From contig NC_059508.1 in assembly GCF_914767665.1 (NCBI RefSeq), forward strand, positions 25,853,501-25,917,500: a stretch of 64,000 bases of DNA. Reading direction: 5' to 3'. This document shows positions 48,605-62,866 of the stretch, in pieces. The notes under the pieces were generated by a model. That model worked only from the letters and a program-made list of their open reading frames with translations, searched no databases and was not told where the DNA came from. Within the stretch, counting starts at the first letter, position 1. Each line of letters starts with the position of its first letter. The position numbers and the translations under genes are program-made. The DNA is from Harmonia axyridis. Taxonomy: Eukaryota > Arthropoda > Insecta > Coleoptera > Coccinellidae.

Positions 48605-51600
48605 AACCACAAATGCACGACTGACTTCTGTTGTTGATTTCATTCGTTTGTTATTTTCTTCAATGTTTCTCATTCTAACACTTTTCATCGTAATGCACAG
48701 GGACGAAAGCTTGACACACGTGTCTACGGAAACCACATTGGTATAAGGGACTGTTCTTACTTCATTCTTTCTGTATAATGATCAATTATCCAATTAAGCC
48801 ATTCCACATTGTTGATTTTCTTGGACTCGGATGTCACGCAGGTAGCTATAATCTCCCACGTGGTAAGGTCAATTGCTGCTGTAATCACAAATGCACGACT
48901 GACTTCTGTTGTTGATTTGATTTGTTTGTTATTTCCTTCAATGTTTCCCATTCTAACACTTCTCATCGTATTGCACAGGGACGAAAGCTTGACACACGTG
49001 TCTATGGAAACCACATTGGTATAAGGGACTGTTCTTATTCCCTTCTTTCTGTATAATGATCAATTATCCAAGTAAGCCATTCCACATTGTTGATTTTCTT
49101 GGACTCGGATGACACGCAGGTAGCTATTATCTTTTACGTGGTAAGGTCAATTGCTGCTGTAACCACAAATGCACGACTGACTTCTGTTGTTGATTTCATT
49201 TGTTTGTTATTTCCTTTAATGTTTCTCATTCTAACATTTCTCATCGTATTGCACAGGGACGAAAGCTTGACACACGTGTCTAAGGAAACCACTTTGGTAT
49301 AAGGGACTGTTCTTATTCCCTTCTTTTTGTTTAATGAACAATTATCCAAGTAAGCCGTTCCACATTGTTCATTTTCTTGGGCTCGGATGTCACGCAGGTA
49401 GCAGTAATCTCCCACGTGGTAAGGTCAATTGCTGCTGTAACCACAAATGCACGACTGACTTCTGTTGTTGATTTCATTCGTTTGTTATTTTCTTCAATGT
49501 TTCTCATTCTAACACTTTTCATCGTATTGCACAGGGACGAAAGCTTGACACGCGTGTCTAAGGAAACCACTTTGGTATAAGGGACTGTTCTTATTCCCTT
49601 CTTTCTGTTTAATGAACAATTATCCAAGTAAGCCGTTCCACATTGTTGATTTTCTTGGGCTCGGATGTCACGCAGGTAGCTGTAATCTCCCACGTGGTAA
49701 GGTCAATTGCTGCTGTAACCACGAATGCACGACAGACTTCTGTTGTTGATTTCATTCGTTTGTTATTTTCTTCAATGATTCTCATTCTAACAATTTTCAT
49801 CGTATTGCACAGGGACGAAAGCTTGACACGCGTGTCTAAGGAAACCACTTTGGTATAAGGGACTGTTCTTATTCCCTTCTTTTTGTTTAATGAACAATTA
49901 TCCAAGTAACCCATTCCACATTGTTGATTTTCTTGGACTCGGATGTCACGCAGGTAGCTATAATCTCCCACGTGGTGAGGTCAATTGCTGCTGTAACCAC
50001 AAATGCACGACTGACTTCTGTTGTTGATTTCATTCGTTTGTTATTTTCTTCAATGATTCTCATTCTAACACTTTTCATCGTAATGCACAGGGACGAAAGC
50101 TTGACACGCGTGTCTAAGGAAACCACTTTGGTATAAGGGACTGTTCTTATTCCCTTCTTTTTGTTTAATGAACAATTATCCAAGTAAGCCGTTCCACATT
50201 GTTGATTTTCTTGGGCTCGGATGTCACGCAGGTAGCTGTAATCTCCCACGTGGTAAGGTCAATTGCTGCTGTAACCACGAATGCACGACTGACTTCTGTT
50301 GTTGATTTCATTCGTTTGTTATTTTCTTCAATGATTCTCATTCTAACACTTTTCATCGTATTGCACAGGGACGAAAGCTAGACACGCGTGTCTAAGGAAA
50401 CCACTTTGGTATAAGGGACTGTTCTTATTCCCTTCTTTGTGTTTAATGAACAATTATCCAAGTAAGCCATTCCACATTGTTGATTTTCTTGGACTCGGAT
50501 GTCACGCAGGTAGCTATAATCTCCCACGTGGTGAGGTCAATTGCTGCTGTTACCACAAATGCACGACTGACTTCTGTTGTTGATTTCATTCGTTTGTTAT
50601 TTTCTTCAATGTTTCTCATTCTAACACTTCTCATCGTATTGCACAGGGACGAAAGCTTGACACACGTGTCTATGGAAACCACATTGGTATAAGGGACTGT
50701 TCTTATTCCCTTCTTTCTGTATAATGATCAATTATCCAAGTAAGCCATTCCACATTGTTGATTTTCTTGGACTCGGATGACACGCAGGTAGCTATTATCT
50801 TTTACGTGGTAAGGTCAATTGCTGCTGCAACCACAAATGCACGACTGACTACTGTTGTTGATTTCATTTGTTTGTTATTTCCTTTAATGTTTCTCATTCT
50901 AACATTTCTCATCGTATTGCACAGGGACGAAAGCTTGACACACGTGTCTAAGGAAACCACTTTGGTATAAGGGACTGTTCTTATTCCCTTCTTTTTGTTT
51001 AATGAACAATTATCCAAGTAAGCCGTTCCACATTGTTCATTTTCTTGGGCTCGGATGTCACGCAGGTAGCTGTAATCTCCCACGTGGTAAGGTCAATTGC
51101 TGCTGTAACCACAAATGCACGACTGACTTCTGTTGTTGATTTCATTCGTTTGTTATTTTCTTCAATGTTTCTCATTCTAACACTTTTCATCGTATTGCAC
51201 AGGGACGAAAGCTTGACACGCGTGTCTAAGGAAACCACTTTGGTATAAGGGACTGTTCTTATTCCCTTCTTTTTGTTCAAAGAACAATTATCCAAGTAAG
51301 CCATTCCTCATTGTTGATTTTCTTGGACTCGGATGTCACGCAGGTAGCTATAATCTCCCACGTGGTGAGGTCAATTGCTGCTGTAACCACAAATGCACGA
51401 CTGACTTCTATTGTTGATTTCATTCGTTTGTTATTTTCTTCAATGATTCTCATTCTAACACTTTTCATCGTATTGCACAGGGACGAAAGCTTGACACGCG
51501 TGTCTAAGGAAACCACTTTGGTATAAGGGACTGTTCTTATTCCCTTCTTTTTGTTTAATGAACAATTATCCAAGTAAGCAATTCCACATTGTTGATTTTC

Positions 51601-54600
51601 TTGGACTCGGATGTCACGCCGGTAGCTATAGTCTCCCACGTGGTAAGGTCAATTGCTGCTGTAACCACAAATGCACGACTGACTTCTGTTGTTGATTTCA
51701 TTTGTTCGTTATTTCCTTTAATGTTTCTCATTCTAACACTTTTCATCGTATTGCACAGGGACGAAAGCTTGACACGCGTGTCTACGGAAACCACTTTGGT
51801 ATAAGGGACTGTTCTTATTCCCTTCTTTTTGTTCAAAGAACAATTATCCAAGTAAGCCATTCCACATTGTTGATTTTCTTGGACTCGGATGTCACGCAGG
51901 TAGCTATAATCTCCCACGTGGTAAGGTCAATTGCTGCTGTAACCACAATTGGACGGCTGACTTCTGTTGTTGATTTCATTTGTTTGTTATTTCCTTCAAT
52001 GTTTCTCATTCTAACACTTCTCATCGTATTGCACAGTGACGAAAGCTTGACACACGTGTCTATGGAAACCACATTGGTATAAGGGACTGTTCTTATTCCC
52101 TTCTTTCTGTATGATGATCAATTATCCAAGTAAGCCATTCCACATTGTTGATTTTCTTGGACTCGGATGACACGCGATTAGCTATAATCTCCCACGTGGT
52201 AAGGTCAATTGCTGCTGTAACCACAAATGCACGACTGACTTCTGTTGTTGATTTCATTTGTTTGTTATTTCCTTCTATGTTTCTCATTCTAACACTTTTC
52301 ATCGTATTGCACAGGAACGAAAGCTTGACACAGGTGTCTAAGGAAACCACTTTGGTATAAGGGACTGTTCTTATTCCCTTCTTTTTGTTAAATGATCAAT
52401 TATCCAAGTAAGCCATTCCACATTGTTGATTTTCTTGGACTCGGATGTCACGCAGGTAGCTATAAGCTCAAACGTGGTAAAGTCAATTGCTGCTGTAATC
52501 ACAAATGCACGACTGACTTCTGTTGTTGATTTGATTTGTTTGTTATTTCCTTCAATGTTTCTCATTCTAACACTTCTCATCGTATTGCACAGGGACGAAA
52601 GCTTGACACACGTGTCTAAGGAAACCACATTGGTATAAGGGACTGTTCTTATTCCCTTCTTTCTGTATAATGATCAATTATCCAAGTAAGCCATTCCACA
52701 TTGTTGATTTTCTTGGACTCGGATGACACGCAGGTAGCTATTATCTTTTACGTGGTAAGGTCAATTGCTGCTGCAACCACAAATGCACGACTGACTTCTG
52801 TTGTTGATTTCATTTGTTTGTTATTTCCTTTAATGTTTCTCATTCTAACATTTCTCATCGTATTGCACAGGGACGAAAGCTTGACACACGTGTCTAAGGA
52901 AACCACTTTGGTATAAGGGACTGTTCTTATTCCCTTCTTTTTGTTTAATGAACAATTATCCAAGTAAGCAATTCCACATTGTTGATTTTCTTGGACTCGG
53001 ATGTCACGCCGGTAGCTATAGTCTCCCACGTGGTAAGGTCAATTGCTGCTGTAACCACAAATGCACGACTGACTTCTGTTGTTGATTTCATTTGTTCGTT
53101 ATTTCCTTCAATGTTTCTCATTCTAACACTTTTCATCGTATTGCACAGGGACGAAAGCTTGACACGCGTGTCTACGGAAACCACTTTGGTATAAGGGACT
53201 GTTCTTATTCCCTTCTTTTTGTTTAATGAACAATTATCCAAGTAAGCCGTTCCACATTGTTGATTTTCTTTGGCTCGGATGTCACGCAGGTAGCTGTAAT
53301 CTCCCACGTGGTAAGGTCAATTGCTGCTGTAACCACGAATGCACGACTGACTTCTGTTGTTGATTTCATTTGTTCGTTATTTCTTTTAATGTTTCTCATT
53401 CTAACACTTTTCATCGTATTGCACAGGGAAGAAAGCTTGACACGCGTGTCTACGGAAACCACTTTGGTATAAGGGACTGTTCTTATTCCCTTCTTTTTGT
53501 TTAATGAACAATTATCCAAGTAAGCAATTCCACATTGTTGATTTTCTTGGACTCGGATGTCACGCCGGTAGCTATAGTCTCCCACGTGGTAAGGTCAATT
53601 GCTGCTGTAACCACAAATGCACGACTGACTTCTGTTGTTGATTTCATTTGTTCGTTATTTCCTTTAATGTTTCTCATTCTAACACTTTTCATCGTATTGC
53701 ACAGGGACGAAAGCTTGACACGCGTGTCTACGGAAACCACTTTGGTATAAGGGACTGTTCTTATTCCCTTCTTTCTGTATAATGATCAATTATCCAAGTA
53801 AGCCATTCCACATTGTTGATTTTCTTGGACTCGGATGACACGCAGGTAGCTATTATCTTTTACGTGGTAAGGTCAATTGCTGCTGCAACCACAAATGCAC
53901 GACTGACTTCTGTTGTTGATTTCATTTGTTTGTTATTTCCTTTAATGTTTCTCATTCTAACATTTCTCATCGTATTGCACAGGGACGAAAGCTTGACACA
54001 CGTGTCTAAGGAAACCACTTTGGTATAAGGGACTGTTCTTATTCCCTTCTTTCTGTATAATGATCAATTATCCAAGTAAGCCATTCCACATTGTTGATTT
54101 TCTTGGACTCGGATGACACGCAGGTAGCTATTATCTTTTACGTGGTAAGGTCAATTGCTGCTGTAACCACAAATGCACGACTGACTTCTATTGTTGATTT
54201 CATTCGTTTGTTATTTTCTTCAATGATTCTCATTCTAACACTTTTCATCGTATTGCACAGGGACGAAAGCTTGACACGCGTGTCTAAGGAAACCACTTTG
54301 GTATAAGGGACTGTTCTTATTCCCTTCTTTTTGTTTAATGAACAATTATCCAAGTAAGCCATTCCACATTGTTGATTTTCTTGGACTCGGATGTCACGCA
54401 GGTAGCTATAATCTCCCACGTGGTGAGGTCAATTGCTGCTGTAACCACAAATGCAAGACTGACTTCTGTTGTTGATTTCATTCGTTTGTTATTTTCTTCA
54501 ATGATTCTCATTCTAACACTTCTCATCGTATTGCACAGGGACGAAAGCTTGACACACGTGTCTATGGAAACCACATTGGTATAAGGGACTGTTCTTATTC

Positions 54601-55328
54601 CCTTCTTTCTGTATAATGATCAATTATCCAAGTAAGCCATTCCACATTGTTGATTTTCTTGGACTCGGATGACACGCAGTTAGCTATTATCTTTCACGTG
54701 GTAAGGTCAATTGCTGCTGTAACCACAAATGCACGACTGACTTCTGTTGTTGATTTCATTTGTTTGTTATTTCCTTTAATGTTTCTCATTCTAACATTTC
54801 TCATCGTATTGCACAGGGACGAAAGCTTGACACACGTGTCTAAGGAAACCACTTTGGTATAAGGGACTGTTCTTATTCCCTTCTTTTTGTTTAATGAACA
54901 ATTATCCAAGTAAGCCGTTCCACATTGTTCATTTTCTTGGGCTCGGATGTCACGCAGGTAGCTGTAATCTCCCACGTGGTAAGGTTAATTGCTGCTGTAC
55001 CACAAATGCACCACTGACTTCTGTTGTTGATTTCATTTGTTTGTTATTTCCTTCTATGATTCTCATTCTAACACTTTTCATCGTATTGCACAAGGACGAA
55101 AGCTTGACACGCGTGTCTAAGGAAACCACTTTGGTATAAGGGACTGTTCTTATTCCCTTCTTTTTGTTTAATGAACAATTATCCAAGTAAGCCGTTCCAC
55201 ATTGTTGATTTTCTTGGACTCGGATGTCACGCAGGTAGCTATAATCTCTCACGTGGTAAGGTCAATTGCTGCTGTAATCACAAATGCACGACTGACTTCT
55301 GTTGTTGATTTGATTTGTTTGTTATTTC
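48605..55328 (+). repeat. 278-bp satellite, forward array, unit III
   Basis: Monomer-by-monomer copy of 23522-30245 with a few single-base differences, for example CAAGTAACCC near 49907 where unit II has CAAGTAAGCC. It has the same number of monomers as unit II. Confidence 0.95.
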
Positions 55329-55331
55329 TAG

Positions 55332-55468
55332 GATATCAGTGAAAATTCAAGTTTCTATCATGGTTAGTAATATTTTTAAATTTTCAGAATTTCTAAAGAA
55401 CTATTGAATTGCTGGGACGCAAACCAGTTTTAAATCCAGGTGTTTACGAAACAAAAGTATTTTTTGTT
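55332..55468 (+). pseudogene. USP10 exon fragment, unit III
   Basis: Third copy of the 137-bp fragment, with the same TGA and the same break after the catalytic Cys codon. Confidence 0.85.
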
Positions 55469-56407
55469 GGAGATCACATATGTTGAAATTGATAGATACA
55501 ATTGAATTGTTATTATTCATTTCATAGTAGAAACTGGTATTCGTCCGAAGAAACATGAATAGAATTGGGATTTTATAAATAAAAAAATATAAAAATTGAA
55601 TATAAGATTCTAACATATGAATTTAGCAATAAAGAGTTCTAATAATGACAATATAAGATTCTACATTCGAAATTTAATGCCGTCTTTTTAATCGATTGCA
55701 GAGTTCATTCATTTGAAACCTCGCTTTCATATTTCACATGCATTGTCATTTCTAGACATTACTCTATTTCATTGGTCAATTATTCATTGTTTGATTCTGA
55801 ATTGCAAAACGACGAATTTTTCTATTCTTTTAAATCTGAGGTCTAAAAATGTAAAAGAATCGAATAGACTTGACCAATCCTTATTCAGAAGCAAATTCTA
55901 GAGGTTTTAGGCATGTACATTAGTAAATGGTGGAACATCCAAAGTGTTACCAAATCGAGGCCTATGCCATTGAATAGTTGGTATCCCAGACAATCGAAAC
56001 TATTAGCGTACACCAGATGTAAATTATAAGCACAGACCTTTAACTGTAGTAAGAGAGAAATTAAATATATTCTGAGTTCTCATGTCTAATATCCAGGATG
56101 ATAAAATTCAGAGAAATCCAATTTGACCTTGGACAGAACTTTTTTTTGAGTAATTATTCAACTAAGTTTTGATTTTCAAGTGAATTAGAGGACCAATAGA
56201 AAAAAGAAATTTTATAGTAATCAGAGACGAGAATTCTCCAAAAAAATTGTTCTGCCCCAAGAAAAAGAATAATAGGTTATAAAACGGAAATTAATGAGTG
56301 TTTTGTTTTGGGTCATTATAGATATAGGTTAATTCAGAGTTCATGACTGGTATATTTGTGATTTTTGTGAAACAAAAAAAAATTACATGATTCGAGTGCA
56401 TGAGGTA
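55469..56407 (-). repeat. Spacer segment S1, unit III
   Basis: Same as 5301-6239 with isolated substitutions, for example AAAGTGTTACC near 55942. No gene is visible. Confidence 0.85.
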
Positions 56408-59400
56408 AACAAATGAAATCAACAACAGAAGTCAGTCGTGCATTTGTGGTTACAGCAGCAATTGACCTTACCACGTGGGAAATTATAGCTAGCTGCGTGA
56501 CATCCTAGTCCAAGAAAATCAACAATGTGGAATGGCTTACTTGGATAATTGTTCATCAAAAAGAAAAAAAGGAAGAAGATCAGTCCCTCATACCAAAGTG
56601 GTTTCCTTAGACACGTGTGTCAAGCTTTCATCCCTCAGCAATACGACAAAAAGTGTTAGAGTAAGAAACATTGTAGGAAATAACAAACGAATGAAATCAA
56701 CAACAGAAGTCAACCGTCCAGTTTTGGATACAGCAGCAATTGACCTTACCACGTGGGAGGAAATCAAAAATGTGGAATGGCTTAATAAGAAACATTGGAG
56801 GAAATAACAAACAAATGAAATCAACAACAGAAGTCAGCCGTCCAGTTTTGGTTACAGCAGCAATTGACCGTACCAATTGAGAGATTGTAGCTACATGCGT
56901 GACATCCGAGACCAAGAAAAACAACAATGTGAAATGGCTTACTTGGATAATTGTTCATTAAACGAAAAGAAGAGAATAAGAACAGTCCCTTATATCAATG
57001 TGTTTTCTTTAGACACGTGTGTCAAGCTTTCGTCTCTGTGCAATACGATAAAAAGTGTTAGAATGAGGAAGATTGAAGGAAATAACAAACGAATGAAATC
57101 AACAACAGAAGTCAGTCGTGCATTTGTGGTTACAGCAGCAATTGACCTCACCAAATGAGAGATTATAGCTACCTGCGTGACATCCGAGACCAAGAAAAAC
57201 AACAATGTGAAATGGCTTACTTGGATAATTGTTCATCAAACAAAAAGAAGAGAATAAGAACAGTCCATTATATTAATGTGGTTTCCTTAGACACGTGTGC
57301 CAAGCTTTCGTCTCTGTGCAATACGATGAAAAGTGTTAGAATGAGGAAGATTGAAGGAAATAACAAACAAATGAAATCAACAATAGAAGTCAATCGTGCA
57401 TTTGTGGTTACAGCAGCAATTGACCTTACCAATTGAGAGATTATAGCTACCTGCGTGACATCCGAGACCAAGAAAAACAACAATGTGAAATGGCTTACTT
57501 GGATAATTGTTCATTAAACAAAAAGAAGAGAATAAGAACAGTCCCTTATATTAATGTGGTTTCCTTAGACACGTGTGCCAAGCTTTCGTCTCTGTGCAAT
57601 ACGATGAAAAGTGTTAGAATGAGGAAGATTGAAGGAAATAACGAACGAATGAAATCAACAACAGAAGTCAGTCGTGCATTTGTGGTTACAGCAGCAATTG
57701 ACCTCACCAAATGAGAGATTATAGCTACCTGCGTGACATCCGAGACCAAGAAAAACAACAATGTGAAATGGCTTACTTGGATAATTGTTCATCAAACAAA
57801 AAGAAGAGAATAAGAACAGTCCATTATATCAATGTGGTTTCCTTAGACACGTGTGTCAAGCTTTCGTCCCTGTGCAATACGATGAAAAGTGTTAGAATGA
57901 GAAACATTGAATTTAACAACAAACAAATGAAATCAACAACAGAAGTCAACCGTCCATTTATTGTTAAAGCAGCAATTGATCTTACCACGTGGGAGATTAT
58001 AGCTACCTGCGTGACATCCGAGTCCAAGAAAATCAACAATGTGAAAAGGCTTATCTGGATAATTGTTCATCTAACAGAAAAAAGGGAATAAGAACAGTCC
58101 CTCATACCAGTGTTGATTCCTTAAACACGTGTGTCAAGCTTTCGTCCGTGTGCAATACGATGAAAAGTGTTAGAATGAGAAACATTGAAGGAAATTTCAA
58201 ACAAATGAAATCAACAACAGAAGTCAGTCGTGCATTTATGGTTACAGCTGCAATTGACCTTACCACGTGGGAAATTATAGCTAGCTGCGTGACATCCTAG
58301 TCCAAGAAAATCAACAATGTGAAATGGCTTACTTGGATAATTGTTCATCAAACAAAAAGAAGAGAATAAGAACAGTCCATTATATCAATGTGGTTTCCTT
58401 AGACACGTGTGTCAAGCTTTCGTCCCTGTGCAATACGATGAAAAGTGTTAGAATGAGAAACATTGAATTTAACAACAAACAAATGAAATCAACAACAGAA
58501 GTCAACCGTCCATTTATTGTTAAAGCAGCAATTGATCTTACCACGTGGGAGATTATAGCTACCTGCGTGACATCCGAGTCCAAGAAAATCAACAATGTGA
58601 AAAGGCTTATCTGGATAATTGTTCATCTAACAGAAAAAAGGGAATAAGAACAGTCCCTCATACCAGTGTTGATTCCTTAAACACGTGTGTCAAGCTTTCG
58701 TCCGTGTGCAATACGATGAAAAGTGTTAGAATGAGAAACATTGAAGGAAATTTCAAACAAATGAAATCAACAACAGAAGTCAGTCGTGCATTTATGGTTA
58801 CAGCTGCAATTGACCTTACCACGTGGGAGATTATAGCAACCTGCGTGACATCCGAGTCCAAGAAAATCAACAATGTGGAATGGCTTACTTGGATAATTGT
58901 TGATTAAACGAAAAAAAGGGAATAAGAACAGTCCCTCATACCAAAGTGGTTTTCTCAGACACGTGTGTCAAGCTTTCGTCCCTGTGCAATACGATGAAAA
59001 GTGTTAGAATGAGAAACATAGAAGGAAATAACAAACGAATGAAATCAACAACAGAAGTCAGTCGTGCATTTGTGGTTACAGCAGCAATTGACCTTACCAC
59101 GTGGGAAATTATAGCTAGCTGCGTGACATCCTAGTCCAAGAAAATCAACAATGTGGAATGGCTTACTTGGATAATTGTTCATCAAAAAGAAAAAAGGGAA
59201 GAAGATCAGTCCCTCATACCAAAGTGGTTTCCTTAGACACGTGTGTCAAGCTTTCGTCACTGTGCAATACGATGAAAAGTGTTAGAATGAGAAACATTGA
59301 AGAAAATAACAAACGAATTAAATCAACAACAGAAGTCAGTCGTGCATTTGTGGTTACAGCAGCAATTGACCTTACCACGTGGGAGATTATAGCTACCTGC

Positions 59401-61504
59401 GTGACATCCGAGTCCAAGAAAATCAACAATGTGGAATGGCTTACTTGGATAATTGTTCATTTAACAAGAAGAAGGGAATAAGAACAGTCCCTCATACCAA
59501 AGTGGTTTCCTTAGACACGCGTGTCAAGCTTTCGTCCCTGTGCAATACGATGAAAAGTGTTAGAATGAGAAACATTGAAGGAAATAACAAACAAATCAAA
59601 TCAACAACAGAAGTCAGTCGTGCATTTGTGGTTACAGCAGCAATTGACCTTACCACGTTTGAGATTATAGCTACCTGCGTGACATCCGAGTCCAAGATAA
59701 TCAACAATGTGGAATGGCTTACTTGGATAATTGATCATTATACAGAAAGAAGGGAATAAGAACAGTCCCTTATACCAAAGTGGTTTCCTTAGACACGTGT
59801 GTCAAGCTTTCGTCCCTGTGCAATACGATGAGAAATGTTAGAATGAGAAACATTAAAGGAAATAACAAACAAATGAAATCAACAACAGAAGTCAGTCGTG
59901 CATTTGTGGTTGCAGCAGCAATTGACCTTACCACGTGGGAGATTATAGCTACCTGCGTGACATCCGAGTCCAAGATAATCAACAATGTGGAATGGCTTAC
60001 TTGGATAATTGTTGATTGAACAAAAAGAAGGGAATAAGAACAGTCCCTCATACCAAAGTGGTTTTCTTAGACACGTGTGTCAAGCTTTCGTCCCTGTGCA
60101 ATACGATGAAAAGTGTTAGAATGAGAAACATTGAAGGAAATAACAAACAAATGAAATCAACAACAGAAGTCAGTCGTGCATTTGTGGTTACAGCAGCAAT
60201 TGACCTTACCACGTGGGAGCTTATAGCTACCTGCGTGACATCCGAGTCCAAGAAAATCAACAATGTGGAATGGCTTACTTGGATAATTGTTGATTAAACA
60301 AAAAAAAGAGAATGAGAGAAGTCCCTTATACCAAAGTATTTTCCTTAGACACGTGTGTCAAGCTTTCGTCCCTGTGCAATTTGATGAAAAGTGTTAGAAT
60401 GAGAAACATAGAAGGAAATAACAAACAAATGAAATCAACAACAGAAGTCAGTCGTGCATTTGTGGTTACAGCAGCAATTGACCTTACCACGTGGGAGCTT
60501 ATAGCTACCTGCGTGACATCCGAGTCCAAGAAAATCAACAATGTGGAATGGCTTACTTGGATAATTGTTGATTGAACAAAAAGAAGGGAATAAGAACAGT
60601 CCCTCATACCAAAGTGGTTTTCTTAGACACGTGTGTCAAGCTTTCGTCCCTGTGCAATACGATGAAAAGTGTTAGAATGAGAAACATTGAAGGAAATAAC
60701 AAACAAATGAAATCAACAACAGAAGTCAGTCGTGCATTTGTGATTTCAGCAGCAATTGACCTTACCACGTGGAAGATTATAGCTACCTGCGTGACATCCG
60801 AGTCCAAGAAAATCAACAATGTGGAATGACTTACTTGGATAATTGATCATTATACAGAAAGAATGAAGTAAGAACAGTCCCTTATACGAATGTGGTTTCC
60901 ATAAACACGTGTGTCAAGCTTTCGTCCCTGTGCAATACGATGAAAAGTGTAAGAATGAGAAACATAGAAGGAAAAAACAAACAAATGAAATCAACAACAG
61001 AAGTCAGTCGTGCATTTGTGGTTACAGCAGCAATTGACCTTACCACGTGGGAGATTCTAGCTACCTGCGTGACATCCGAGTCCAAGAAAATCAACAATGT
61101 GGAATGGCTTACTTGGATAATTGTTCATTAAACAAAAAGAAGGGAATAAGAACAGTCCCTTATACCAAAGTGGTTTCCTTAGACACGCGTGTCAAACTTT
61201 CGTCCCTGTGCAATACGATGAAATGTGTAAGAATGAGAAACATTGAAGAAAATAACAAACGAATGAAATCAACAACAGAAGTCAGTCGTGCATTTGTGGT
61301 TACAGCAGCAATTGACCTTACCACGTGGGAGATTATAGCTACCTGCGTGACATCCGAGTCCAAGAAAATCAACAATGTGGAATGGCCCACTTGGATAATT
61401 GTTGATCAAACAAAAAAAAAGGGAATAAGAACAGTCCCTTATACCAAAGTGGTTTCCTTAGACACGCGTGTCAAGCTTTCGTCCCTGTGCAATACGATGA
61501 AAAA
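56408..61504 (-). repeat. 278-bp satellite, inverted array with one extra monomer, unit III
   Basis: Same array as 31325-36143 but 278 bp longer. The extra monomer lies around 60016-60297. Its ends combine features of neighbouring monomers, as expected from unequal exchange. A few monomers also differ in single bases from unit II, for example GTGGTTACAG near 59629 instead of GTGATTACAG. Confidence 0.95.
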
Positions 61505-62230
61505 TTGACCAATCCTTATTCAGAAGCAAATTCTAGAGGTTTTAGGCATGTACATTAGTAAATGGTGGAACATCCAAAATGTTACCAAATCGAGGCCTAT
61601 GCCATTGAATAGTTGGTATCCCAGACAATCGAAACTACTAGCGTACACCAGATGTAAATTATAAGCACAGACCTTCAACTGTACTAAGAGAGAAATTCAA
61701 TATATTCTGAGTTCTCATGTCTAATATCCAGGATAATAAAATTTAAAGAAATCCAATCTGACCTTGGACAGAACTTTTTTTTGAGTAATTATTCAACTGA
61801 GTTTAGATTTTCAAGTGAATTAGAGGACCAATAGAAAAAAGAAATTTCATAGTAATCAGAGACGAGAATTCTCCAAAAAAATTGTTCTGACCCAGGAAAA
61901 GGAATAATAGGTTATAAAACGGAAATTAATGAGTGTTTTGTTTTGGGTCATTATAGATATAGGTTAATTCAGAGTTCATGACTGGTATATTTGTGATTTT
62001 TGTGAAACAAAAAAAAATTACATGATTCGAGTGCATGAGGTACGATCTTCCAAAATATCCTCATTTATCTAGGTTACAGAAGTAGGAGAACGTAGCGCCG
62101 CTGAACACAGGGGAAAATTATGAAGTTTGGTCAAGTTTTTTTTTATTATATTGAGCGAAATTCACCTGATTTCAAGAGCAAAGAAAAAAGAATAAAGAGT
62201 CCAAAGTCCTGAAATAGCTAATACTGTTTA
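61505..62230 (-). repeat. Spacer segment S2, unit III
   Basis: Same as 11058-11783. Its inverted partner S3 would lie beyond the window end. Confidence 0.8.
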
Positions 62231-62866
62231 ATTTTTAATTTTTTTAAGTTTTTAATTTTTAGTTTTTTTTCATGTTTTCTGGAAGTCATAGACTACTCCA
62301 TTCAATGAGAAATTGCAGTTTTCCTGAGTTGAAGTTTTTCCTCGAAAACTCTTCAAGTATAGAGTTTGCTTGAGACCCCTCTCTTTTTATATCTACGTAA
62401 ATTTGACTGAATGAATAAAAAAATAAAGATTTTTCCGAAAAACTTTTCATTAGATATCTATAGGAATCTCTTCAACTTATGAACTGTTCAGCTTATACTC
62501 AAGTATTGCCATATTGCTGAAATTATCATCAACCAAGCTATCTGATAATGCACTAATATACTGGGTGTGCCGTTTGAAATAAGAAGGTAGTAATCTGAAA
62601 TTGATTTAATTTTCAGCACAAAATTTTCATAAGTTTTCCATAAACAATAAGCCATCGCGGTGAATCACTCTGTACATCATTATCATTCAGCCTTCTGCTT
62701 CCACTAAGGGATATAAATTTCGCCTTACTGGTTTATGACTGTTTTGCAATCATCTCTGGCCAAGCGTTTTTATAGACTATTTCAAGGGACTTTGGATATA
62801 CTATATACAGAAATATTATAATTTCCAAAATGATTTCCACTATTATATTGTTATTTTTTTTTTCAG
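62231..62866 (+). other. AT-rich region and intron upstream of USP10-A, unit III
   Basis: Counterpart of 11784-12419, with the 116-bp mariner-like remnant at 62559-62674. No gene is visible. Confidence 0.65.
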
